Positions 52,108 through 62,882 of a stretch of 64,000 nt of DNA are shown piece by piece. The notes below the pieces were generated by a model. That model saw only the letters and a list, made by a program, of their open reading frames with translations. It was not told where the DNA came from and ran no database searches. Origin of the DNA: Leishmania martiniquensis (lineage: Eukaryota; Euglenozoa; Kinetoplastea; Trypanosomatida; Trypanosomatidae); assembly GCF_017916325.1 (NCBI RefSeq), contig NC_090154.1:499001-563000 (forward strand), in the 5' to 3' direction. How positions within the stretch are numbered: the first letter of the stretch is position 1; each line of letters opens with the position of its first letter. Both the position numbers and the translations under genes were made by a program.

Positions 52108-53446
52108 CGTACGCATCTCTTGGTGGCACCTTGTAACGTAAAGGTGCGTTCCGCGGACCGTGTTTTTAGCTGTGGCACGAGTCTGACGCACGCGCCAACG
52201 CCTAGACGTCCATAAGCACACACACACACACACAGACACACAAATACAGACACAAGTGAGCACATTCGCAGTTTTTAGGCCTCTCTCCTTCCGCTCCCTT
52301 CGCTGTCCAGAGCGGATTAGTGTGTGTGTGTGTGTGCTTTCACTCCCCTCTTCCTCTCTGTTGCTTCCCCCGCGCGTTCGGTGCATCGAGTCTTTGTGCC
52401 AGCCGCCGCAGTTCCCGTGTCGTCAACTTCGCTCTGGAGCCAAATGCCTACGATACTCATTTCGCTTTTATGTTGATCATCATCGATTCGCTGCACCGCC
52501 GTGCATCTATTGAATGTGGTCGAGGCAGCTGCGTGTCTCTCTGCCATATGGAACGGCTTACCGGCACACACACACGCGCGAAAAAAGAAAAAACGCAAGC
52601 GCGCCTCCTGGTGCATACCCCTCCACCTTGTCGGATGACGCCAATAGGAGGTATCTAGAGAGGCCGGCCTTGTCTTTTGGGGGATTGCGTCCGCCCGCAC
52701 GCTCTCCCTTTCCTTCAATGTCACATGCGTCGCAGGTTCGCTCCTCGCTATGTGTGTTTAGTGTGTCTGGAGGTGTGGTGGTAGTGTCCGCCTGCAACGC
52801 GCGCGTGCCATCATGGCGGTGGCAGCAGTATTTGTCATGCCCCCACATCTCATGTGGTAAGTGGAGCTGTGCGCTGACCTCACCTCGCACGCGGCCTGCG
52901 TGTTGAGTGAGTCTTTCATAGGCGCCTCAGTACAATCTCGCTAGCCTCACGGCGGCGAGGGTGTGAAGGGGTCTGGCAGACCACCACCACCACCACCTCA
53001 CACACACACACACCGGCTGTCAGACGCCCATGAAGTGAAGCAATGTCGGAACGCTTTCCAGTGGCCCCTCTGGGCACCTGCTTGTTATAGCGCCCTCGGC
53101 CATCCTGATCCCCACGCTGTGCCACCTTACTGCTCCTTGCTGTTATGAGCTGCCTCCTCCTCCCCTTCCTCTTCTCTAACCCTAGCTCCCACCCGCAGGT
53201 GTCGGCACCCGTCCTCCTCGCACCACGGTAAAGTCTACACACACACACAAGCGGGTGTCGTACATCAGACATCTGTCCTCTGCTTTCGGTGGGCATTGCG
53301 TTGACGACTTGCCTTTTTTTTGCTGCCGCTGTTTGTGTTTGCAACGCTGAGCCGTCGCGGGCGGCAGATCCCTCCTCCTCCCGCGGCGTTGGTCTGCGCA
53401 ACTTCCACTTCTTGATAAGAAGCCCCGCTTCCTATGCTGCATCGTG
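52108..53446. other. Intergenic spacer
   Basis: CA repeats (52217-52242, 52997-53011), GT repeats (52320-52336), A-rich 52578-52592. Pyrimidine tract 53309-53340 with AG at 53350-53351 is a candidate acceptor for the small gene at 53447. No other gene. Confidence 0.5.
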
Positions 53447-53710
53447 ATGTCACGACCGCGCCCTGTGTCCTTGGCCTGCGTGTTAGTGGCCATCGTGGCC
53501 CCTCTCATCTGCGTGCAGGCCGTTCTTGTACAAGGCAGCGACATCGCCACCGCACAGGCGCAGGAGAGAGCGCCCGAGTCGGAGAAGCATACGCACGTGC
53601 TTCGCCTGGCGCTCATCATCCTACCGGTCATGTTCGGGGTATGGCTTATCCTGTGCAGCATCTTTGCGCTCATCTTCATCCGTGTGTGCCCCAACCTGTA
53701 CACCAAGTAA
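53447..53710 (+). CDS. Small membrane protein, unknown function
   Basis: 87 residues. The N terminus has a basic start then a hydrophobic stretch (about 8-25), either a signal peptide or a first membrane span; a polar linker of about 25 residues with Gln, Glu and His follows; then a second hydrophobic segment (about 54-78, LALIILPVMFGVWLILCSIF) and a short basic tail. It could be a type I membrane protein or a hairpin. Hydrophobicity is clearly non-random compared with the spacers, which supports reality despite the small size. An out-of-frame ATG at 53434 lies just upstream, so efficient expression may need leaky scanning or a nearer splice site. Similar to no family I know. Confidence 0.68.
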   Translation: MSRPRPVSLACVLVAIVAPLICVQAVLVQGSDIATAQAQERAPESEKHTHVLRLALIILPVMFGVWLILCSIFALIFIRVCPNLYTK

Positions 53711-55920
53711 AAGGCGTCGAAGATCAGAGCAATGAGTCGTCTCGGACGGTGTTGCATCCACGCTCTTGAGGCGCTAAACGTCCAGGCGAACGCGACGCCC
53801 GCCGTTTGGTGCCTTTGATGAGGTCCACCACCATTCCCACATCCTCCCCTTCCCCCCACCCACCCCCCGGTGGAGAGGAGTGCACATCTGCGCACGCGCC
53901 CGCTCTTTCAGGCCTACGCTCACATCGTTCTTTCGTATTATTTTTTTTTCAGAGAAGGGTGCTGACGCCCCCATTAGACCTCGATAGTTCTCTCTCTCTC
54001 TGTGTCGGCGTGTGTGACCGACTCCACGGGCACTGCCCTATCCTCCCCACCCCACCATCGCCCCTCCCCTTACCCTCTCCGCATTTCCTCCTCCGATTCG
54101 CGACACGCAACGATGTGTGTGCCCACTCTGGTGGAAGAGGCGAGGCGGCTCCTGCCAAAAAAAAGGGAGGGTATCGCCTCGTAATCTGATCATGTGCACA
54201 GGTGCTGCAGTTCTCTTCCTTGATGTATGTGTACGCGTACGCCTCCATTGGTTTCTTCGTCGTTTGTGTTGCGTTGCTCTCCCCCTCCCCTTCTCCCTCC
54301 CTCGTGATGCTCAGCGGCCAGCGCTGAAGCGCACCATATCGACAGCGTGCGAACCCCTTTGCACATGGTTTGAGGACGGGGGTGCGGCGAGGAGGAAGGA
54401 GACCTGTGTGCAAGAGAGAGGGACAGAAGCAATGCTGCGCATCAGCATATTCCTGTCAAGCATCTCGGCAGCTGGTAGCGGCGGTGTGGGGAACCTGCGC
54501 CTGCAGGGTTGCCGTCACCGCCTCTGTCTCGCACTGCGTCACCTCTCTCCAGCGTCGTCGTCGCAACGCCTCTTTCCTCTCCTCGGCTTTCCCCCGCTTC
54601 CGTTGCACGCCTCCCTCCCCCCACCCGCATAGCAGGGGAGGCCAAAGCGATTCATCGCGGCCCATGCCGGCGCGACTCGAGCGTGCCTCGCCCGGCGTTC
54701 GCTCTGCCCGCGGATGCGTGGGGACTCTGAGTGGGACCACTGAGCCGGCGCACTGCCGTGACTGTGGTCTGCCCGGCCGCTTCACAGCACTTCGCCGTGG
54801 AGAGGCGTTTGGACGTGTGTGCACAACGGCATGGGGTTGGGGGTGGCGGTGAAGAAAAGGGGCGAGGGAGAGGGGAAAGGGGAGCTTAGCTCCGCGCTAT
54901 AGCGGGTCAACTTGTCGGGTGCGTTTGGGATACAATTATGGAAACGGCCCCCCGTCGCGCCCCTGACGTGTGCTCGCTCTGCCCCTTTTCCTCTCTCTCT
55001 CTGACTCTCTGACACACCGCTCCTCCTGACTCCCTCGCTTTCGTCCTTTCTGGCCCCTCTTGCCGCATGTCGATACATATCGCTCATGTGTGCACCATCC
55101 GCAGCCAGCCCCGCCCGCCCTCACCTCCTCTCCTCTCAAGTCGGCCAACGAGCGCGTCAGTCTCTGCGGAGCACGCGCGCAGAGTTATTTACATGCTTCC
55201 TCTCTCTCTCTGTTTGCTTTCTCTTCTGTTCTTTGTGATCCATCGGTGTACGGTTCCCCCCCCCTTCTCTCCTCTCCCCTGCGGTGCACGACGACGTGGT
55301 GAGATCGGGGAACGATGGAGTCTTCCCCTCCTCGCCGAGTGGAAGTGCGGTCCCTCCTCTGCCCGACGATGTGCAGCCTCACGCGTTTCTTTTTTTTTTC
55401 TTTATTGGAGAGAGGACCCCAGTGCTCCCCCACCCTCCGACACACGCACCCCAACACCCTTATGGTCCCCTCCCTCCCGTTATTTCCACTGCGCGTTTCC
55501 CCTGAGTACGCCTCCCGCCACGCCCGTACACAAGCACAGCATTCACGCGCACCTATGCTCTCCGGCGCACACGAAAACGAAAAGGGCAGTCAATGCCCGC
55601 CGATATGGCCTCTGTGTAGGCGAAGGGATCGCACACACACGCACACCGCCTAGAAGTGGGGCCGATCGGGGCGAATGTACTGACTCGATCGCTGGCCTGG
55701 AAGGGCAACTGCCTGTCCCTCCCACGCCAGCGAAGGAAAGGCTTAAAGGACAGCCATACCTACCTACCGCATACATCTTACCTCCTATCCCTTCCCTTCC
55801 CTTCCCTTCCCTCTCTCTCTCATCTCTCCCCTGCAGTGTGAGCACCCTGCGGTGGATGAATTCGCCCAACTGGCCCTCATACGTGTACACGCTCCCTTCC
55901 CCCACTCGGTCACCCTCAAA
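53711..55920. other. Long spacer with repeat C2
   Basis: It contains the 214-bp repeat (54622-54835), T-runs (53940-53951, 55389-55399), a C/T-rich tail (55786-55835) and many pyrimidine tracts. Frames up to 300 codons on + (55067-55975) are spacer translations and were rejected. Confidence 0.5.
54622..54835 (+). repeat. 214-bp dispersed direct repeat, copy C2
   Basis: Partner of 42478-42691, one substitution. Sharp boundaries on both sides. Confidence 0.93.
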
Positions 55921-56030
55921 ATGTTCGGGCGTCGTGTCTTTGCCAGCGCGCCGCTGCCGCGTCATATGTGGGTGAAGATGCACGTTCAGAGCGCAGCCCA
56001 GGCGCAGCGCAGGCTACCCTCCCTCGCCCC
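55921..56030 (+). repeat. 110-bp coding repeat, copy D2
   Basis: Partner of 41259-41368; 109 of 110 bases agree. It lies outside repeat C2 just as D1 lies outside C1, giving nested direct repeats. Confidence 0.95.
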
Positions 56031-56280
56031 CTTAGTGTCCTCTCTGGGTCGTAGCACGAACGTTTTGGACAGTCAGGCTCTCACGCAGGCACGTGACGGC
56101 ATGGCCTCTCAGTCAGGCGCCGCGTCGATGGAGGAGCTCTTGTCGGTGCGCTGCTTTCCCGGCTCCCTCACGACGTTGAACCCCATCGTCTTTGGGCCGG
56201 TGAAATTTGTGGTGTCGGTCAACACGCCACTCGTGAGCTTCCTAGAGATGTGCGAACAAAGAGCAAGGGCAAGATCGTGA
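55921..56280 (+). CDS. Small predicted mitochondrial protein sharing its start with the 41259 gene
   Basis: 119 residues from the ATG at 55921; the frame stays open upstream but similarity to the 41259 copy begins exactly at this ATG. The first 36 residues form an arginine-containing leader without acidic residues. Unlike its partner, the remainder looks foldable, with an acidic helix (MEELLSV), a beta-like hydrophobic core (NPIVFGPVKFVVSVNTPLV) and a C-terminal helix. I regard this as the likelier parental gene and 41259 as the chimeric copy. A pyrimidine tract ending near 55835 (CTGCAG) offers an acceptor. Function unknown. Confidence 0.6.
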   Translation: MFGRRVFASAPLPRHMWVKMHVQSAAQAQRRLPSLAPLVSSLGRSTNVLDSQALTQARDGMASQSGAASMEELLSVRCFPGSLTTLNPIVFGPVKFVVSVNTPLVSFLEMCEQRARARS

Positions 56281-58012
56281 AAAAGCGGGTATGCGAAAAT
56301 GTTCGTGTGCGCCCGCCCGCCCCACCCCACCCTCGAGGGAGGCCCTCTGCGGAAGGTGCGGACGCACAGGAAAAGGGTTTCTCAGTCGCAAGGGCGCGTC
56401 CTGGAGCACGAATGTGTACACATACATTCACATATATGTGTATATATTCCTTCGTCCTTTTTTTTGCTCTCGCGCGCACTTCTTCGTGTTCCTTAACAGC
56501 GTTGAGCTCAGAACGGGTCCTGTTGGAGTCGGGCTGGTGATAAGGTGGGGTGGTCAGAGCGATGTATCGCTACAGACATCGGTGGTCAGGTCCTGAAAAG
56601 CGTTGCGTCAGTGATCATGTGGGTGCGATCCATACGGCAGGCGAAATGTTGGCGCAGCCCGGCGAATACTGCAGCTGGCCTTTACGCTGCCCACCAGTGT
56701 GTGTGGGGGGGGGGGTCGAGTAAGGGGTGCTCTACGGTCGAGGACAGACCTGGAGGTGATGTCTCTTTAGTTCAACCGGTGTTTCTCCGCCAAGGAAAGG
56801 TGCGCGTCGAGTGGAGACGGAAACGACGCGCTCGAGGCCTTTCGTTTTCTTTTTGTTCGTGTGTGTGTGTGTGTATTAGGGAGCCGAGGGGGACAATGGC
56901 GTTTTGAACTATGGGCCGAGCACCGCTGCGCGTGTGGAGGAGGAGACGTGGGAAGGTGTGAGGGGCGACGACGTTTAAAAAAAAAAGAGACCAAAAAAGA
57001 ATGGCGCCGGGTGCTTCACCATGACAAAGCGCTCGCGTATCGTCTCGTGTGTGTGTGTGTTTAAGATATTTGTGAACCTTCACAGAGTTGCTTTGACTGA
57101 TCTCTCCCTCTCCCTCTCTCTCATGTTTAGATGTTGACTGGCTATCTTGGTCCTCTTGGCCCCCTCCCTCCTTGTTCAGCTGCGTGGCTGTCGGTGTGCC
57201 CCCTTGCGTGTTGGCGATGTGGTGGCGCGAAGCCCTTGTCTCCTCTCTCGAGTGCGCACGGGATCAGCGCTGAACGCAGAGAAAGAAGGGGTGGGGAGGG
57301 CGGAAAGGTTTTCCTCGTGTTGTCGGTGCCGTTGGAATCTCTCGTTACTCGTAACGTAGGCAGCGTGTAGGGTGTGTGTGTGTGTGTGCTCGATGCTTAT
57401 GTGGTTGGAGGGAGAGGGAGGGATAGAGTGACATATCAGATGAAAGCCCAAAGGACAGCGCGTTGCACATTGCGACAGCGCCCCCGGAGGTGCTGCGCGA
57501 GATGCGAGGAACACGTGAGAAGTGGCTTTGAAGCGCACATACGATGGAAAGCGGCTGGAGCGCTCACGGCACATGAGCCGAATGAGAGAAGCAGCAAAGC
57601 GAGACGCTTGTCAGCACAGCCCCATCCAGATCGCCTGCACCCTCTCTCCCCTCTCGTCCCCGTTTCTCCCTTTCCCTTGATATTCTATTCCTCCTCTAAC
57701 ACTATGAACCTCCGTCCCACATACCGCTACTGCTACCGCCACCGCCACCACCCACGCCTGTGGCGTCGACAGACGTGTGTCTTGCAGAACTTGCCCACCC
57801 TCTACACGTGCACCATTACTTGACTCTCTCTCCCTCTCTCGCGGCCACCGCAATCTTCGCTTTTCATTTGGGGCTGCACCCTTCGCCCTGCGTTGGTGCA
57901 TTAGACCACCACACACACGCACACCTGCACACGGACAGTTTTCCTCCGCTCGGGAGGGGAGCTCACGAGCACAGCTACCTGAGAGCGGGTGCAAGCACAT
58001 AGATCATCCTCC
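56281..58012. other. Intergenic spacer
   Basis: TA/CA-rich patch at 56418-56445, G-run at 56706-56715, GT at 56863-56876 and 57046-57060, A/T runs near 56976. A pyrimidine tract near 57610-57700 and another near 57822-57842 precede the next gene. No coding frame accepted. Confidence 0.5.
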
Positions 58013-60268
58013 ATGGCCTCCCCTACGCAACTCGTGCCGCACATCAAGCGTGACGGCCCTGAGCTCAATCTACCGTATCGTCCTCTCGGTGGAGAATTTT
58101 TTGATTCGAAGCTTAGCACGCTTCGTGGACTGCGTGACTTTTATGAGCAGCACAGCTTCGATACGCAAGGACCGTACGCAGACTTATTTGCGGTTCTCCT
58201 GTCATCGTGCAAGCACCTGATCGACATCAACGTGGAGCTCGTCCACCACATCAAGCTTCAGGGAGACACGCAGCAGCGGCAGCAGCTCGTCTGTGATGCC
58301 CTCTGTGGCAACGTGGCGCGGCATCGTACGGACATAGAGAACCTTCGTGCTTCCCTGGGGCATCTGACGTCGCGCGATGCGAGTAGGCAAGCAGCGGCTA
58401 CCAACAGCGAAGATGATGACTCGTCCCTCTGGAGCGGCGCAGCAGCCTCGCCGCACGCCTGCCTGAAGAAAGAGACGACGGCAGTCGGGTATGCACAACG
58501 CATTGGCGAGGAAAGGCCCGCAGCTCTCCCGGCGCCGCAGCACAGGGCAGGTACTGCTGCTTCTCCTCACGCGCCGGCAGCCGATTTTCAGCGGGCATCG
58601 TTGTCGACCCCATCAGCTTCTCGTGTCGAACCCGGTGCGCACAAGTATGCTACCACTCCTTCCCACCGCGAGGTGCCCCCGTCGGAACCGATGGGCGCAC
58701 TGCCCCACCCCTCCCCCTCCCAGCACGCCGCTGAGGGTGAATGGGCAGCAGGGCTAACACGTCGCACGAACACCATGCAGAGCCAGCCCGCTAACCCACT
58801 CGCGGAAGGCTGCTTGCCCTCCGCGCAACTCGACGAGGAGCAGAAGCAGCAGCAGTCGTCCGCTGTTTTGCCTGCGTCGTTGGCGGCGCGAAGGCAACAC
58901 GCCAAGGACGGCGTCGACCGTCGCCATGAGCACTTGACGCGTCATCTTGCTGCGGTGGAGGCGAGCGTGCATGAGCCGCAGCGCCGTCTGCAGTGGATCT
59001 GGGAGGGTGGCGATCTTGACAGCAGTCATCTGTCAGCGTCACCAGCGACCGCTTCACGAATTGCAAGCGGGAGTGAATTTACCGATCCATACACAGCTAC
59101 AGCGGGCCACGCTCCGTCCAATCCCCAGCAAGAGCTCACTCAGGGTCGAGGAGCATCTGTCACCTCGCCCATCAGTGCTCGCACACCGCCCGCGATACTT
59201 GTGCGTTGGATCGACAGTCGGCTCCAGCAATGGGAAGCTGAGTGGCGAAGGGTTCTCGAAGACGTGCAGGAAGCACTTCTCCTTGACGCTGCTGTCGGTG
59301 CACGAGCGGCGCATCCGACCTCGCATGCAGCAGCCGAGGGGGAGGCTCAAGTCAATCGGAGAGCTCCTTGGGAAGGCGTCTCCGCGGTCGATCAGCCCAC
59401 TGACGCGGTCACGACTCCAAGCTGTCGTGGCGAATTGGTGTGTGCCCTTCGAGCCCTTCTTTGTACGCACAGTGCGGAGCTGTACAAACGTGCTGTCGTC
59501 GAGTCCACCCGACACGTTCAGCGCACTGACGACGAGCTGCATGATGTGCGTGCCAGGCTCGAGGCGCTGGAGCTTTACGCACCACATCGCTACGCCGTCA
59601 CTGCGCGACCGCCTCTGCTTGGAGTGGAGCTGGAGGACGTGCTCGAGCCGCGCATCGGAGTGCGGCTGCGCACGGTGTACCATGGCTACCTCGCCGACCG
59701 CGCAGGACTCAGTGTGGGAGATGTCCTCGTCGCCGTCGGCCGCCAATCTATCCAAACGCGCGCGCAGCTGTACGCTGTGCTGGGGGAGCTGACCCACGAA
59801 TACAATGCGCAGTGCCGTCTACAGATCGAGGCGGGCTTCATGCGGAGCTTTACCCTCGGCGATGGTTGCTGCGCCAGCGACGGCCGCTTCGTGAAATGCG
59901 CATCCCCTTATCACGAAGCAGGTGTGGAGCGGAAAGGCACTGACTCTCTGCTTGATCAAGAACTTCAACGAGTCCGCTCGGAAGCAGCGGCGGCGGTGGC
60001 TGGCGGCACTAACACCAGTGGCGCGCGCTCTTCAGCTGGACGGATATGCGGACACTCGTCGCTGAGAGGTAATGCAGCTGGCGCAGGCTTGCCTGCCGCT
60101 GCCTCACCTTCTCTCCCGGTCTCCCCTAGTGTTGCCGAGCATAAGGAGCAGCTAGCCCAATGTCTGCCCTACTTCGAGTTGTGCCTCCACGTCGTGCGTG
60201 ATGGCCGATTGCGTGACGTGACACTGCTCATTCCTCCATCGGACGCCCTGCGATCGACAGTGTACTGA
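58013..60268 (+). CDS. PDZ-domain protein, otherwise unknown (751 residues)
   Basis: 751 residues from the ATG at 58013. The N-terminal 120 residues are helical with coiled-coil character (FYEQHSFDTQGPYADLFAVL, then a helix with His/Leu heptads). A long Ser/Pro/Gln-rich linker spans about 125-400. A second helical stretch at about 400-425 and 480-525 precedes a PDZ-like module (about 535-610): GVELEDV, then IGVRLRTVYHGYLADRAGL-SVGDVLVAVG with the typical glycine-rich peptide-binding turn before DVLVAV. PDZ modules bind C-terminal peptides and scaffold complexes; they are uncommon in trypanosomatids. The C-terminal part (about 620-751) ends in a hydrophobic segment that may be a further small domain. 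The architecture suggests a cytoskeletal scaffold. Confidence 0.82.
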   Translation: MASPTQLVPHIKRDGPELNLPYRPLGGEFFDSKLSTLRGLRDFYEQHSFDTQGPYADLFAVLLSSCKHLIDINVELVHHIKLQGDTQQRQQLVCDALCGNVARHRTDIENLRASLGHLTSRDASRQAAATNSEDDDSSLWSGAAASPHACLKKETTAVGYAQRIGEERPAALPAPQHRAGTAASPHAPAADFQRASLSTPSASRVEPGAHKYATTPSHREVPPSEPMGALPHPSPSQHAAEGEWAAGLTRRTNTMQSQPANPLAEGCLPSAQLDEEQKQQQSSAVLPASLAARRQHAKDGVDRRHEHLTRHLAAVEASVHEPQRRLQWIWEGGDLDSSHLSASPATASRIASGSEFTDPYTATAGHAPSNPQQELTQGRGASVTSPISARTPPAILVRWIDSRLQQWEAEWRRVLEDVQEALLLDAAVGARAAHPTSHAAAEGEAQVNRRAPWEGVSAVDQPTDAVTTPSCRGELVCALRALLCTHSAELYKRAVVESTRHVQRTDDELHDVRARLEALELYAPHRYAVTARPPLLGVELEDVLEPRIGVRLRTVYHGYLADRAGLSVGDVLVAVGRQSIQTRAQLYAVLGELTHEYNAQCRLQIEAGFMRSFTLGDGCCASDGRFVKCASPYHEAGVERKGTDSLLDQELQRVRSEAAAAVAGGTNTSGARSSAGRICGHSSLRGNAAGAGLPAAASPSLPVSPSVAEHKEQLAQCLPYFELCLHVVRDGRLRDVTLLIPPSDALRSTVY

Positions 60269-62882
60269 GGCACCAGCGAGCTGTCTGCTTACCCTTCACG
60301 AAGCGTACGTGGCGGCGAGGGGGGGTGCATTGGTGCACATGTGCATGTCCATGGGAACGCTCCCCTTGGCGGCCAAGTTACAGCGGAAGGTCCGGTGGCG
60401 ACTGTGTCACATGTGACAAAGGCTTTCCCTGCTGCTCGTCTGTGCACCCCACCCCCTCTCTTGCTTCGTCGAGGCTCACGCTGGCGCCGCGATAGACATT
60501 CATGGAGAGGCACCCAAGCTGAAGCACGCGCACGCACCGATATCTCACGTACAGCAGTGCCAACAGAAGAAGAGGTCTGTTCCATACGCGCAGGGCCGAC
60601 TTCTCTTTGTTGTCCCTGTCCCTGTTACGACGTCGTGCGTCATCGAGCGCGAGAGCGCAATGAATCTGATGGCATTACTTTTCTCGCCCCTCCCCCACAA
60701 ACACACGCACACACAGAGAGAGAGAAGGCCCCTCGCTGTACTGAAATGTGCACCGTTTACAGATCTCCTCGCGCGCGCGCTCCCTTGCTGTAGCACCGCC
60801 TTCCCCCCCCCCCCTCCCTCGCACCTGTCTTTGCGAGCGAACTGTCGGGGCGGCTTGGCTCACGCGGCATTTACTATCGCTTGGCGTCTAATCCTGTTTG
60901 CCCGCCCACCACCACGCGCCCACCATGACGAGGCAAATGGGCTCAGCCACCGCAGTACGTACACCATATGTCGCGCTTCTCGTCATACCTGTACACCCCC
61001 TGTCCGCTCCGCCTTCGCGCCACTCTTTCCGCTTCCTCTTCTGTTGTCTCGGGCCCTGCGCTGGCGACTGCACCTCACCCCCGTGCGTCCCCCTTCCTCC
61101 GAGGCGAAACGAGCAGCGACAGTGCGTGCGTAAACCATTGGGCTTCAATCGTTACCTGCTCCCCTCCGCTCCTCACACACCCGCTACCTCTTGGCGGTCC
61201 GCTCGACATCAGAGAAGAAGGGTGCCGAGCTGGCAAGCCGGCAGGAGGCCGCCATCCCCTCGCCGAGCGGCGCACGGGAACCTGCCCGCACTTCGGACTC
61301 CTGCCGCGGCGGGTGACTGGGAGTCACAGCATGGCGTGCAGGTGATGATGCGCCGCCTCCCACTCGGCTAGCATTGTGGCGCTCCCACACAGCCTGCGTT
61401 TGCGATGAAGGCGGCTGGCACGGCATGGTACCTGATGTGCTCTGCGAGTCTCGCGAATCGCTCAGAGCACACAGCAGACCACATTTTACGCACTCATGCG
61501 GTGGCGCGCATCTCGCTCGCGCTGCGCGGGCTGCCTTCGCCAGGCGTGTAACGCTGCCCCGACCCTTACCTCCCCCCTCACGCCGGCGACTCAGGAGCTC
61601 TCCGTGCACAGGCGCGTGTCCATGCACGGGCACCTTCCGCTTGGCACGCTCGCTCCTGTCGACGGCGTCCGGATGCAGGGGAAGGCCGCGCGCCCCGCCC
61701 GTCGAGGCTTATACCATGCAGAATCGATGGAAACGGAGGGTGGAGGCAGCGACCCTCTCCCGCTCCCACACAAGAAGTTCCCCCAACAGCAGGTCGCCGA
61801 GGCGGCGCCAGTGCGAGCACGGTGCGCGCGCGCCGTCCCGCCACGGCTGACATGGTCTACCACATTCAGACGAGGCATCCAGAGGTCAGAAGAGGGGAGG
61901 TGTGATGGGTAAGGAAGGCGCGCCGACACTCATACCGGCCAGCCACACAGTGCGCGTGGGCATAGTATGCGGCATCCCCCAAATCCGACGAGGTGTGGGC
62001 CGATGCAGCACAGGTGCCGGAGGCAGCACGCGAGCAGCCCGAGCCGCGCCATGCAGCGCTGCGGACGCCAACGCGCCGAGGCCGCACACCACAGTACGGC
62101 ATGCCGCGGGATGGAGCGAGCCATTGGGAGGGAAGGGGGGCGTGTAGGGCAGGGCATACAGGCAGGGCACAGGATGCCTCAGAGGGCCCTGGCCAGGGGG
62201 AGGCGCCCCGCGGATGCCGGTGCACCGCCCACCCGAGTCCCTCTGGGGGTGGGGGGCCGACGGCGCAGCGCGCATGCGGCGGAGGACAGGATGAGCCCGC
62301 TAGACGCGTGGCTCGACTCGGCGGCTGGACGGCTCGTCGTGGGCGGCCAGGGTGTAAGCCGTGCGTGTGTGTGTGTGGTCTCCGTGGCTTCTAACACCAT
62401 CGCCCGGCGTTTTTGCTGGGCTTTTTGTGGCACACTTTTCTCCCGCTCGTTTTCTGGAAGCCGAGCGCAGAGTACAGAATGTGACTCAACGGCCGGAAAG
62501 GGAGAACGGCTCTCCGCATCGCACTCTGTGTCTGCTTCTGCCACTCTCCTCTGACTGTCCTACCCACTCCTCACCTCTTCTCGACCTTCGAAAGGCTTCC
62601 TAGGCAGAGTTATAGGCACACAGGCACAGGCGCACCTCCTCTCGTTCTCTCTCTCTCTTTGCAGCGTCTTCGTGGTGTGATCTCTGTCAGCTTCGCCAAC
62701 TTTTCAGTCTCTTGGCGGCCCGCTCTGGCGACTGTATTCTTCCTCTCGGATGTGAGTTGGAGCCCTCGGGCTGGTTGGTCGGTTGAACCACGCGTCTTGC
62801 GGAACCGGCACGCACCGCAGATTGCACCTCCATCTCGTTGTTGGGCGTTTCTCTCAATCACCCCCGCGTTATTTCAGATTGA
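60269..62882. other. Long spacer with inverted repeat A3
   Basis: 2.6 kb. The inverted 596-bp repeat occupies 61779-62374. The flank at 60968-61345 has a 125-codon ATG frame of doubtful composition, not accepted. CA repeats at 60702-60716 and C-run at 60804-60814. Upstream of the CDF gene are CT tracts (62641-62660) ending in AG near 62664, a candidate acceptor. Confidence 0.5.
61779..62374 (-). repeat. 596-bp dispersed repeat, inverted copy A3
   Basis: Full-length reverse complement of 13996-14591 with no mismatch found in the stretches compared, including a 129-codon shadow frame that is identical in both. Separation of the two copies is 47,187 bp. Confidence 0.92.

Noticed and set aside
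55067..55975. 302-codon + frame ending in the 55921 repeat region
   Set aside because: Non-ATG start, Pro/Ser/Arg composition of spacer; its C-terminal end is a frame shadow of the shared coding segment D2.
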